Shown here piece by piece: positions 1-7,327 of a stretch of DNA of 64,000 nt (position 1 is its first letter; every line of letters starts with the position of its first letter). Below the pieces are notes generated by a model that searched no databases, was not told the DNA's origin, and was given only the letters and a program-made list of their open reading frames with translations. The stretch comes from CAYUTA01 sp964447605. GTDB taxonomy: Bacteria > Bacillota > Clostridia > Christensenellales > CAG-138. The stretch lies in assembly GCA_964447605.1 (NCBI GenBank), contig CAYUTA010000007.1, positions 1 through 64,000 of the forward strand. Direction: 5' to 3'. Position numbers and translations under genes: made by a program.

Positions 1-39
1 CTGTTTGGTATAGGGCAATATTCGTCTTGTCGTGTCCAT
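1..39 (-). CDS. 5' end of an unidentified gene, cut by the window edge
   Basis: Reading the minus strand, an ATG at 39 follows a good AAGGAG ribosome site and opens 13 codons (MDTTRRILPYTKQ) that run off the window. A TATAAT-like box lies upstream at 63-68. The product cannot be named from 13 residues. It is divergent from nothing here: the LuxR-type gene at 176-1588 is upstream on the same strand, so the two may be co-transcribed or separated by the promoter-like box. Confidence 0.5.
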   Translation of the reverse strand, partial: MDTTRRILPYTKQ

Positions 40-175
40 AGCACTACTCCTTTCCAAGCGTAATTATAAGAAAAAGGCGGCGGTTTGTGCAGGTCACAAG
101 TGTGCCAATCTAAAAAAGCACGCAAAAAACGCCCCTCAAAGCGAAAGGCGGTGCGCGTTGGTCTGGTGCGGCCTA

Positions 176-1588
176 TTATTTCATCATAAAGTCCGTGAAG
201 CTCTGGTGAAGTCCAATTCGGGTTTTCGTCCCGGTCTTTTCATAGATAGCGGCGATATATCTTTGCAACACACGGCGCGAGATAAAAAGCCCATCTGCAA
301 TTTCCTGTACGCCGTCCTCGGTGGCAATCAATTTTTCAAAAACCTCCGCTTCACGCGGCGTAAAGCTATAATATCTTTCATAAAGCGGCATGGCCTCCTC
401 TTTGGAAAGCGCCGCTTTGAGGGGTTCGGGCAGCGCGTTTCTTTGGGGCGTAACCGCCGCGCCAATATCTTTGAGCATAACAAACAGGACAACAATGGAC
501 AGGCCGCAGCTTCCCGCGACAAGTGCGATGCTCCCACAGGCTTCAAATAGCTTCACCACGGGAACGGCGGTCAGCGCGGTAATAAGCCCCCGCGCCACGC
601 GCCCCATGCCCGCCCACAGCGCGGGATTTTTCGTTTTTGGCGCAAAATCCAGGAAGGACACCGTAAGGAACATGACGTAAAAGCCGCAATAGAGATACAT
701 AAACGCCGTGCCGAAAAAGAATGTGGCGGCGTTGCCCATAAAGGCGGTTGAAATAGTGGAAAGAAACATCATGCAAACCGTGATAAGCGGAAGATATTTT
801 CGGCTTTTCATATCCGCGACAAAGCCGGAAACAAACAGACTTCCCGCGTAAAAAAGCCGCGCATAGGACGAAACGCTCATTTGCCCCCCGGCGTGTTTTG
901 CGACGACTACGCCGTCAATCATCCCAACCACAAGGCTCATAAGGACAACCACCGCAAGCAGGAAGTAAGTCATTTTTCTGTCTGCTTTGTTTTCCGCCGA
1001 ATAGGGCAAGGGGTTCTCAAACATCCAATCGCGGGGCGGCTTTATCACAAAATAAATCAGCGCGGCGACGCTTGCCGCCACGCTCACAAGAAAGGAAATC
1101 TCCGTGACAAGAAGATTTTGAACGATGAATTGCAGCAGCACCGCGCCGCCCATGCCCGCGCCAATAACGCGCCCGGTATAGGGGCTTCCGGCAAGGGTCA
1201 TGGCGTTATTGTAATAGACACAGCCGCCGATATTGCCAAAGCAGAGCAGCGCGGCAAACGCGCTGACGATAAATTCAACCGACATATTCGTAAACAGTAA
1301 AAGGGCGGCTGAAACGATGGCGACAAGTCCAACCGCGCACAGCGCGATCTTTCGGGCGCGTTCCCCTTGAAAGAGCTTGCGAAGCAGCGAAAAAGAGAGG
1401 AAGCCCAAAGCGGTACAGGCGATACCGACGGAATAGACCGTATTGACGGCCGACGCGCCCAAGAGCTCCCCCGCCCGGTCGTTGACGGTAAACTCCGTAA
1501 GCTGAAAGGCAAAAAAGCACAGGGCAAAACAAAGCCCCTGTATCAGCATGGGCTTTGTTAATTTCCCCCGTCGTTCTTTTGTAATCAT
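176..1588 (-). CDS. Membrane-anchored LuxR-type transcriptional regulator with MFS-like domain
   Basis: This 470-residue protein has about 12 hydrophobic segments over residues 15-380 arranged like a major-facilitator transporter, followed by a LuxR-type helix-turn-helix at roughly residues 405-465 (FTPREAEVFEKL, then a recognition region ending VLQRYIAAIYEKTGTKTR). Such fusions are known from Eggerthella-type and clostridial genomes and are thought to sense a ligand in the membrane and act on nearby promoters, but their inducers are mostly unknown. The ATG at 1588 follows GAGGGGAT. The short gene fragment downstream at 1-39 is a possible target; that is inference. Confidence 0.85.
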   Translation of the reverse strand: MITKERRGKLTKPMLIQGLCFALCFFAFQLTEFTVNDRAGELLGASAVNTVYSVGIACTALGFLSFSLLRKLFQGERARKIALCAVGLVAIVSAALLLFTNMSVEFIVSAFAALLCFGNIGGCVYYNNAMTLAGSPYTGRVIGAGMGGAVLLQFIVQNLLVTEISFLVSVAASVAALIYFVIKPPRDWMFENPLPYSAENKADRKMTYFLLAVVVLMSLVVGMIDGVVVAKHAGGQMSVSSYARLFYAGSLFVSGFVADMKSRKYLPLITVCMMFLSTISTAFMGNAATFFFGTAFMYLYCGFYVMFLTVSFLDFAPKTKNPALWAGMGRVARGLITALTAVPVVKLFEACGSIALVAGSCGLSIVVLFVMLKDIGAAVTPQRNALPEPLKAALSKEEAMPLYERYYSFTPREAEVFEKLIATEDGVQEIADGLFISRRVLQRYIAAIYEKTGTKTRIGLHQSFTDFMMK

Positions 1589-1628
1589 GCCATATCCCCT
1601 CGCTTCGTGCCGGTTTCAAAACCGCCGC

Positions 1629-1808
1629 TTATTTTCGCTTTCCGCGCTGTTTCCGCATGTCATCGGGCTTGACCGCGTCTTTGGGTATCAGCCACATACG
1701 CCCCATGCGGACAGCCCCACGAATACGGCCTTCCACGCACAGCTTTTGCACTCTGCGCTCCGACAAGTTCCATGCTTTTGCGGCGTTCTGCACCGAAATA
1801 ACGTCCAC
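1629..1808 (-). CDS. Small helix-turn-helix (excisionase-like) DNA-binding protein
   Basis: A 59-residue protein begins at a GTG at 1808, eight bases after AGGGAGG. It reads MDVISVQNAAKAWNLSERRV and continues with VQKLCVEGRIRGAVRMGRMWLIPKDA, the layout of MerR/excisionase-type winged helix proteins: an N-terminal helix-turn-helix and a wing in which R-G-A..M-G-R..W-L-I-P is typical. The tail is basic. Such tiny proteins are common in clostridial integrative elements, so it may be a remnant of one. It lies just upstream of the LuxR-type gene on the same strand. The specific target is unknown. Confidence 0.75.
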   Translation of the reverse strand: MDVISVQNAAKAWNLSERRVQKLCVEGRIRGAVRMGRMWLIPKDAVKPDDMRKQRGKRK

Positions 1809-1921
1809 CCAACGCGCCTCCCTTATGTAACGGTAACGCTTATATTATAGACGCTCAACCGAACAAATGCAATCGTGTACGGCAAGGTGATCTGCACACG
1901 CTTTCCGGGGTTCCGCAACCT

Positions 1922-2119
1922 TTATCCTTTCTCGGTATCCGCCGCTTTCTCCCGTTCCGCTTTCCATGCGGCAAACTCCCGCTGCCCCTTCTCGCTTTCA
2001 AAATACGCCCGTATCAGCGGCAGGGCACAGCGGGCTAACGATTCAATTACATGATCGGGAATCTTCTGCTTTGCCTTGTCCGGCGGGTGTGTGTTCTGGT
2101 CGTTCCTCTCTTTGCTCAT
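1922..2119 (-). CDS. Small conserved hypothetical protein, mobile-element type
   Basis: A 65-residue charged, soluble protein starts at the ATG at 2119 directly behind GGAGGT, which is why an upstream in-frame ATG at 2149 is not used. It contains no recognised domain: an N-terminal hydrophilic stretch (MSKERNDQNTHPPDK) is followed by a helix around residues 20-45 and a Lys/Glu-rich end (WKAEREKAADTEKG). Proteins of this look accompany the excisionase-like gene in clostridial integrative elements; that association is recalled, not demonstrated. No function is assigned. Confidence 0.6.
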   Translation of the reverse strand: MSKERNDQNTHPPDKAKQKIPDHVIESLARCALPLIRAYFESEKGQREFAAWKAEREKAADTEKG

Positions 2120-2212
2120 TGTACCTCCGTATTCACTTTTCAACGACACATGAAAAGCGAATCACAGTCGGGGATGAAAATAAGGGAACGGAAGGATGCA
2201 GGCATGATAGCA

Positions 2213-2545
2213 TGGGCATCCAACCTCAGCCCCGCAAGCGAGGAATACGAAGCGCTTGTTGCAGAGCGTGTGGAAATGCTGCGCGCCGCCAACCCAGATA
2301 TGAATAAAGCGACGATCCCGGTGGAGCTCGTCACCTGCTCCGGCAGCGGGCTTGACCCACACATTTCCCCGGCTGCCGCAGAATACCAGGTTGCAAGAAT
2401 TGCCAGGGCAACCGGTATGACGGAGAATGAAATCCGTACGATCATCGAAAAGTGCACGGCTGGAAGGTTCCTCGGCATCTTCGGAGAGGAGACGGTTGAC
2501 GTGCTCAAGACCAACCTGATGCTGGACGGCATTCTGGAGAGTTAG
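2213..2545 (+). pseudogene. kdpC: 5'-truncated kdpC (potassium-ATPase C subunit) relic
   Basis: From about W55 of the open frame the translation matches the C-terminal two thirds of KdpC: SNLSP, then VTCSGSGLDPHISPAAAEYQ, a run diagnostic of the family, and a C-terminal LNxxLDG-like end (TNLMLDGILES). The N-terminal membrane anchor and the conserved QANGS/GSxLIGQ region are missing; upstream residues are unrelated. kdpA and kdpB are absent. KdpC stabilises the KdpFABC K+ pump, so the fragment should be non-functional. An ATG at 2204 could still start a short product. Confidence 0.85.
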
Positions 2546-2546
2546 C

Positions 2547-2705
2547 TTGAATATCGCCAGGATCATGATACCCAGGGTAAGCACCGTGTTTCTCCATGAA
2601 AAGAGCGCCGTCCGGCAGGGGCTTGAGCTTATGAAACATCATGGGTACACTGCGATTCCCGTGCTTGACGAGGCGGAGTCATACATCGGCAGCGTTTCGG
2701 AAGGG
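2547..2705 (+). pseudogene. CBS-domain protein fragment
   Basis: One base after the kdpC stop, a TTG-started frame encodes 53 residues that match the first half of a two-CBS-domain protein (IMIPRVSTVFL, then GLELMKHHGYTAIPVLD and IGSVSEG). In intact relatives the VSEG is followed by the rest of the first CBS domain and a second one; here it runs in frame into a LysR-like sequence. CBS domains bind adenine nucleotides. The piece is a relic joined to another gene. Confidence 0.65.
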
Positions 2706-3060
2706 GCTGTTCTGCGCATCGCATTTGCGGATCCGCTCATTGCCGGAGCCGTCGCAGGGGCTTTGCACTGGCTTTCCAGAAAGCATCCGGATGTTGTGGT
2801 CGTGCTCTACACAGGCGATATGGAGGCGATATGGAGGCGATATGGAAACGGCTGCGGCAGAAACGGGTTGACGTCGCCTTCCTGACGTCGGACGCGGATA
2901 CGGAGCGTTTTGCCGGATATGGTATGCGTTGTGCGCGGTTGCGGCAGACCGGCGTTTTGGCAGAGCAGATCGGCCTGCCTCTCATGCCGCTGAGACGGGA
3001 ACGTATTATGCAGCGCATCCTGTGGCGGGAGGACGCCTGCGGGGGCATAGCCGGCGAGCT
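2706..3060 (+). pseudogene. LysR-type effector-domain fragment, frameshifted
   Basis: The sequence after VSEG reads VLRIAFADPLIAGAV, then LSRKHPDVVVVLYTGDMEAIW and, in another frame, KRLRQKRVDVAFLTSD. This is the start of a LysR substrate-binding domain (G-LRI..., YP-V-L-L..G....L..G..D.A.L). No LysR helix-turn-helix precedes it. The frame is broken by the 11-bp tandem repeat at 2814-2846; deleting one repeat unit restores YTGDMEAIWKRLRQKRVDVA. The 3' limit is approximate because the next recognisable block is KdpE. Confidence 0.6.
2814..2846 (+). repeat. Three perfect tandem copies of an 11-bp unit
   Basis: GGCGATATGGA occurs three times head to tail with no mismatch (2814-2824, 2825-2835, 2836-2846). 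Because 11 is not a multiple of three, each added copy shifts the reading frame of the LysR-like relic. Removing exactly one copy rejoins the two halves of the coding sequence, so an 11-bp slippage duplication is the probable inactivating mutation. Confidence 0.95.
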
Positions 3061-3072
3061 TGTCGGCAGCGT

Positions 3073-3304
3073 CGTCGCACGGTCACGCTGCTCTGCCTGC
3101 TTGCCAAAAATGCAAAATGTTGGTAAAGTCTTGACGCATACCTTCATCACGCAGAAGATCTGGGGCAGCAGTTGGGACAACGACATTGCCTCGCTCCGCG
3201 TTTTTATGGCAACGCTGCGTAAAAAGCTTGAGAGCGGGCCGGACTCCCCGCAATATATTCAGACCCATATCGGCGTCGGGTACCGGATGATGAAGGTGGA
3301 GTGA
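3073..3304 (+). pseudogene. kdpE: kdpE (OmpR-family response regulator) C-terminal relic, frameshifted
   Basis: Only the winged-helix DNA-binding domain remains. One frame gives TVTLLCLLAKNAK and then stops; the next frame continues VGKVLTHTFITQKIWG, LRVFMATLRKKLE and YIQTHIGVGYRM, which is the KdpE/OmpR trans_reg_C pattern. A single extra A in the AAAA run at 3114-3117 explains the break. The receiver domain is absent. With the kdpC relic 0.5 kb upstream, this marks a former kdp operon end. Confidence 0.8.
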
Positions 3305-3362
3305 ACCAAAAAACCGGCTTCGGCGCCGGACCGGACGTTTTCTTATGCAGGAGGGATACTAA

Positions 3363-4562
3363 ATGATTGAAATCAAAGGAAAGGTAAGCACGGCGCTCTG
3401 CTTCGCCAAGGTGGTAGAGGACGAGGCGATAGAGCAGATTCGCAGGATGTGCGACTATGAATTTACGGAGGGCAGCCGCATCCGCATTATGCCGGATGTT
3501 CATGCAGGCAAGGGCTGCACCATTGGTACGACTATGACCGTGCATGATAAGGCGGTGCCGAATATCGTTGGTGTGGACATCGGCTGCGGAATGTATACGG
3601 TTCGGCTGGGCTCCATTGATATAGACTTGGAGAAGATGGACGCTGCCGCACATTATGTTCCCTCCGGCATGAACGTATGGGAAGGTCGGCAGGAGCATTT
3701 TGACCTTGCAGGGCTTCGCTGCTTCAGAAGTCTGAAGGATTCAAAGCGGCTTGAACGAAGCCTTGGCACCCTGGGCGGCGGAAACCACTTTATCGAGGTG
3801 GACAAAGCTGCTGATGGCACCCTGTATCTTGTAATCCACAGCGGCAGCCGAAACCTTGGCAAGCAAGTGGCGGAGCATTATCAACGGCTTGCCGTTGATC
3901 TGAACAGGGGCATGGAAACGCTCTTTACAAGGCGGGCCGCCGTCATTGCCGAATATAAGGCGTCGGGAAGACGTGCCGAAATCCAAGCGGCGCTGAAAGC
4001 CTTGAGCTGGAGCGCAAAGGAGGCCACGCTGCCCGAAGACCTCTGCTTTGTTTACGGCTCCTATTTTATAGACTACCTGCATGATGTCGGTATCTGCCAG
4101 CGGTTTGCAAAACGCAATCGTGAGAAGATAGCGGAAGTCTTGCTTTCAGGAACGGGTCTTATCGGAGGGGATGCGTTCCACACCATCCACAACTATATCG
4201 ACACCGATGAGATGATTTTGAGGAAGGGCGCTATCGCGGCCCACAAGGGTGAGAGGGTTTTGATTCCGATCAATATGCGGGACGGCAGCGTCCTGGCGGT
4301 CGGCAGGGGCAATCCCGACTGGAACTACTCTGCCCCTCACGGCGCGGGAAGAATCATGTCCCGTACCAAGGCCCGGGAAACCTTGCATATGGAGGAATAC
4401 GTAAAAACGATGGAGGGCATATACACCACCTCCGTCAGCGAGGCTACCATTGATGAAGCGCCCATGGCATATAAATCGCTTTCGGACATCATTGACGTCA
4501 TAAGCGAAGCCGTGGACATCATCGATGTTATGAAGCCCATCTATAATTTTAAGGCGAATTGA
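3363..4562 (+). CDS. rtcB: RtcB-family RNA-splicing ligase
   Basis: The 399-residue protein carries the RtcB signature blocks in order: PDVHAGKGCTIGTT (residues about 44-57), VGVDIGCGM (about 72-80, with the Mn-binding Asp/Cys), GTLGGGNHFIE (about 138-148), VIHSGSRNLG (about 159-168) and HGAGRIMSR near residue 330, whose His accepts GMP. RtcB joins 2',3'-cyclic-phosphate or 3'-phosphate RNA ends to 5'-OH ends using GTP and Mn. The ATG follows GGAGGGATACTAA. No archease or RtcA gene is adjacent, and it stands alone between the kdp relics and convergent coat genes. Its length fits the shorter bacterial RtcB group. It probably repairs RNA, but targets are unknown. Confidence 0.93.
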   Translation: MIEIKGKVSTALCFAKVVEDEAIEQIRRMCDYEFTEGSRIRIMPDVHAGKGCTIGTTMTVHDKAVPNIVGVDIGCGMYTVRLGSIDIDLEKMDAAAHYVPSGMNVWEGRQEHFDLAGLRCFRSLKDSKRLERSLGTLGGGNHFIEVDKAADGTLYLVIHSGSRNLGKQVAEHYQRLAVDLNRGMETLFTRRAAVIAEYKASGRRAEIQAALKALSWSAKEATLPEDLCFVYGSYFIDYLHDVGICQRFAKRNREKIAEVLLSGTGLIGGDAFHTIHNYIDTDEMILRKGAIAAHKGERVLIPINMRDGSVLAVGRGNPDWNYSAPHGAGRIMSRTKARETLHMEEYVKTMEGIYTTSVSEATIDEAPMAYKSLSDIIDVISEAVDIIDVMKPIYNFKAN

Positions 4563-4655
4563 GCCTCTGCCTTTTTGGCTCATGCCGCCTTGGAGATGAA
4601 AATGATGATGAACATTCCGAGGTGCTTTTGTATCAAAATATGCGTGATGCTCCAC

Positions 4656-4739
4656 GTCGGAGCAAAGCGAACTTTGCTCCGACATGCGGACCCGAGGGGA
4701 TTCGAGTCCATGCTTTTCCAACGCTATGCTCACATAGCG
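4656..4739. repeat. Cluster of three consecutive hairpins
   Basis: Three inverted repeats follow each other between the convergent ends of rtcB and the coat gene. The first is a perfect 12-bp stem (GTCGGAGCAAAG, 4656-4667, with 4672-4683) closing a CGAA loop. The second (4688-4695 with 4702-4709) has seven of eight pairs and a GGGGAT loop. The third (CGCTATG, 4722-4728, with 4733-4739) is perfect with a CTCA loop. No T-run follows, so these are not standard intrinsic terminators; they may be a palindromic repetitive element or a structured 3' end. Confidence 0.8.
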
Positions 4740-4984
4740 CCCTGCGCGCTAAACTTCTGTTTTACAGAACTCATTTTGCTTTGATCCGCCTGCTCGGTGG
4801 GGTACCATCCCTTTGCGGCCATCTTGTCGTAAATGGTATCCTGCATGCACAGCGCCTCGTTCAGCGCGTCGCTGAACGTGCTGTGTACGTCTTGCGAAGA
4901 GGATTCGATCGTTCCATGCATGAATAAATCGCAAACGCCCTTCTCCAAAAGGAGAATGTTTTCCATCAGGTTCTTGTCGTCCAT
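4730..4984 (-). CDS. CotF-like spore coat protein
   Basis: An 84-residue protein begins at the ATG at 4984 behind AAAGGAGAAACAACA; an in-frame upstream ATG lacks that spacing. Its sequence (MDDKNLMENILLLEKGVCDL, then TFSDALNEALCMQDTIYDKMAAKGWY) is the short ferritin-like helical-hairpin form of the Coat F family: acidic start, LLxxKG, and the closing KGWYP motif. These proteins sit in the spore coat. It lies 21 bases after the second small coat gene at 5006-5179 and is probably co-transcribed with it. Confidence 0.8.
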   Translation of the reverse strand: MDDKNLMENILLLEKGVCDLFMHGTIESSSQDVHSTFSDALNEALCMQDTIYDKMAAKGWYPTEQADQSKMSSVKQKFSAQGAM

Positions 4985-5005
4985 TGTTGTTTCTCCTTTC
5001 ATCAA

Positions 5006-5179
5006 TTAAAGTAAGCCGTAGAAGCTCTGGAAAATCTGCTGGTGCTTCTGCGCCATCTGCTCGACGCAGGCCCTCAGGTCCTCGTCCTGAATCTGCCTTG
5101 CCGTTTCCCGGCACTTGGCCTGAAAGTACTTTTCGTGGCCCAGCGCGTCTTCGACATATAAAAGTTCTTTTGTCGTCAT
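5006..5179 (-). CDS. Small coat-associated protein, 57 residues
   Basis: The frame starts at an ATG at 5179 after TAGGAGGCAAGAAACC and encodes a helical, charged protein (MTTKELLYVEDALGHEKYF, then CRETARQIQDEDLRACVEQM and ending HQQIFQSFYGLL). This is the partner type that precedes CotF-like genes in clostridia: paired helices with a terminal Q-Q-x-x-x-x-F-Y-x-L-L. Too short for a firm family call; the coat role is inferred from the sequence pattern and from the CotF-like gene directly downstream. Confidence 0.7.
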   Translation of the reverse strand: MTTKELLYVEDALGHEKYFQAKCRETARQIQDEDLRACVEQMAQKHQQIFQSFYGLL

Positions 5180-6036
5180 GGGTTTCTTGCCTCCTACAGT
5201 TTGATTTCCACTATATTTTGTGATTTTTATCCTGTATTATGCGCAATTCCATCTGATGATTTTTTGCCGCGCGCTGTTCGTTCCAAAGAAGAATATCATA
5301 TATGCCGCTCCCGGTGATTTTCTCATCCTCCTGCGCGATGCTGAACGGCGGGTAAAATGGGCTGGATCTCGTGCTTCATCCCCTTATTTGGTCTGAAACC
5401 AAGCGTTTATAAGGACAAAACCATACTTTGCTTTGAAAAAACAAGCTCGGATCCTTTAAAAAGTTCATGCGCGCGCCTCCTTTTACGCCTCCCTCTTGCA
5501 AACGGCACACGCACGCCGCCCGCGTCCTTATAAGCGCAGGCGCTTAACCGACAAACCCATAAACGCGGGTTCCTGATGTGACAGGAATTCATCCAGGGCA
5601 TATCGATTATAATATTTTGATTGCGGCGCAGGGCTTTTTCGGCATGTATGTTTAAAGCGGCTTCGGCATTTCATATCGCATCGTTCCTTGATACCGTGCT
5701 CTTTGTATGATAAACAATTGCGGTTTTGCAGAATGCCGGGCTGAAAATCGAGGGGTGGGAGGGTGCGCACGCCAAATGGGAATGCCGCGGGAAACCGACT
5801 GTGCCGGCACGGGGCGCGAAAAACCGAATCAACAGAAGGTCGCCTGCGCGTCTATGCTGCTGTATGTTAGCGGCATCGCCGATGATTTTCATGATATCGA
5901 CCTGATGATTTCAGAACGCGATGTGAAAACGGTCGGGCGCATCCTGTCATCGCCCGGAAACATGCGGGGCTCCCCGGTCCGTATTGACTTTTCCCCGGAG
6001 CGGGTGTTATCCTCATAAAGGGAGAACGCGCTATTT
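5180..6036. other. Long gene-poor stretch with one nucleotidyltransferase-like relic
   Basis: About 850 bases hold no convincing intact gene. Base composition is lower in GC than the neighbours, especially 5180-5300 and 5580-5720. Open frames here (for example 5407-5601 minus) have arginine/cysteine-rich translations typical of non-coding GC-rich DNA. The only protein-like piece is the relic at 5842-6018. The first 120 bases should contain the promoter of the coat gene pair. Confidence 0.6.
5842..6018 (+). pseudogene. Possible nucleotidyltransferase fragment
   Basis: The translation VACASMLLYVSGIADDFHDIDLM followed by ISERDVKTVGRILSS resembles the core of small minor nucleotidyltransferases (an acidic DIDLM pair inside a G-[ST]-x-x-x motif region), but only about 40 residues match and there is no plausible start or remaining domain. 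It ends 18 bases before yqeC. The assignment rests on motif memory and is tentative. Confidence 0.3.
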
Positions 6037-6753
6037 ATGAAACCGTTTTTTTTGGATAAGCACCCCCTGTGCGTCGCATTGGCCATCCGTACGGGCGTGA
6101 CTGCATTGGTCGGCGGGGGTGGTAAGACCAGCGCCATGCTTCGCCTTGCAGGGGAGCTTTCCTTGCACGGCAGCGTCATCGTTACGACGACAACGCATAT
6201 CTGGCCACCCGAATCCATGCCTGTGTTGCTTGCGCCAGACGAAGCGGACGTCCGCGCGGCGCTATGTGCCTTGCCGGCGGTCTGCGTCGGTTCGCCCGCT
6301 GAGGACGGCAAGCTGAAAGCGCCGGCACTGGATATGGAGACGCTGCGGGCGCTGGCCGATTATGTGCTTGTGGAAGCGGACGGCGCGAAGGGGCGGCCGC
6401 TCAAGGCGCCCGCCGCGCACGAGCCTGTGATTCCGGCCTGCACAGGCTGTGTGATCGCCGTTGCCGGACTGGATGGCATCGGCAGACCGATTTTTGAAAA
6501 CGTATTTCGCCCGGAGCTGTATGCCGCGCTGCTGGACGCCGGTATGGAGCACGTTGTTACGCCGGAGGACGTTGCGCGGGTTCTCTGCAGCGGCGAGGGC
6601 CAGCTTAAGGGAGTCCGCACGGATATGCGCTTTTGCGTACTGCTGAACAAGGCCGACGATGCGGCGCGCATTGCGATGGCCCGGGAGGTTTGCGCGCGGC
6701 TCGGGCCGCAGACGGTTGAGCGGGCGGTCGTCGCCCGTTTGCAGGCGGGCTAA
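6037..6753 (+). CDS. yqeC: YqeC, accessory protein of selenium-dependent molybdenum hydroxylases
   Basis: The 238-residue protein has an N-terminal P-loop-like VGGGGKTSAM (about residues 26-35), a TTTTHIW motif (about 49-55) and a conserved ADYVLVEADGAKGRPLK block (about 107-123), all hallmarks of the YqeC family. YqeC is always associated with YqeB and SelD and is believed to serve the maturation of selenium-containing molybdenum hydroxylases; its chemistry is not established. It heads the set yqeC - methyltransferase relic - yqeB - selD, and starts at an ATG behind AAGGGAG. No hydroxylase structural genes are in this window. Confidence 0.88.
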   Translation: MKPFFLDKHPLCVALAIRTGVTALVGGGGKTSAMLRLAGELSLHGSVIVTTTTHIWPPESMPVLLAPDEADVRAALCALPAVCVGSPAEDGKLKAPALDMETLRALADYVLVEADGAKGRPLKAPAAHEPVIPACTGCVIAVAGLDGIGRPIFENVFRPELYAALLDAGMEHVVTPEDVARVLCSGEGQLKGVRTDMRFCVLLNKADDAARIAMAREVCARLGPQTVERAVVARLQAG

Positions 6754-6773
6754 AAAATCAAGGGAGACATGCG

Positions 6774-7274
6774 ATGGCTGAATGCTATACCGGCGTCAAC
6801 TCGCGGTTGATCGACCGCCGGGTTGCGGAGGGCGGGGAATGGGGTCAACCCATTTCCCACGAGGAATTTATGCGCGCAAAGTCGGACGAATGGTCGCTTC
6901 TGCTTACGCCCACTAAACCGGTTCCGCCGGATTGGTTCTGTCCGTTGCAGAGTGCGCGGGTGCTGGGGCTGGCTTCGGGCGGCGGGATTTTGCTTGCGGG
7001 GCTGGATAACGGCATTTCCTATGCGTTTGACGAAGACGCGCGGCAACTTGTCCGCAGCCTGCCGTTCAACCCGCTCAAAGACGCGGCATTGTATGAGGAG
7101 AGTGTTGCAAACGACTGGGGAATTCAGTTTTCGCACACCATTGAGGAGCAGGTGGGCGGCCAGTTGCGCGCGGGATTTATGCTGACGGACATTTTTCAGG
7201 ATACCTCGGGAAGCGGCGGACTGCATGCGTGCGGCGTTCCAGCCTATTTTGCCACGCGCGCGGTCAGGCCCTAA
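6774..7274 (+). pseudogene. SAM-dependent methyltransferase with core deleted in frame
   Basis: The first ~70 residues (GVNSRLIDRRV, WSLLLTPTKPVP, then VLGLASGGG) match the N-terminus of a class I methyltransferase family of about 250 residues, and the last ~95 (ILLAGLDNGISYAFDED, SLPFNPLKD, NDWGIQFSHT, GVPAYFATRAV) match its C-terminus. The roughly 80-90 residues between, which carry most of the SAM-binding Rossmann fold, are missing, yet the frame stays open (166 residues). GGCGGCGGG at the junction suggests microhomology deletion. It has a good ribosome site and is probably still translated, but it should not bind SAM. It sits between yqeC and yqeB. Confidence 0.7.
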
Positions 7275-7327
7275 GCGGCAGGGGTCTCCCGCATCAAATT
7301 ATCTGTATCTGGGAAAGGGTGATTGAA

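Noticed and set aside
4688..4709. tRNA T-arm-like GGGGATTCGAGTCC
   Set aside because: The T-loop consensus TTCGAGTCC is there, but stem pairing fails and there is no acceptor or anticodon arm; it is part of the hairpin cluster.
5407..5601. A 64-residue minus-strand frame in the gene-poor stretch
   Set aside because: No start signal and Arg/Cys-rich text; does not resemble a protein.
5998..6010. CGGAGCGGGTGTT repeated at about 31481
   Set aside because: A 13-base match 25 kb apart is expected by chance in a window of this length and composition.
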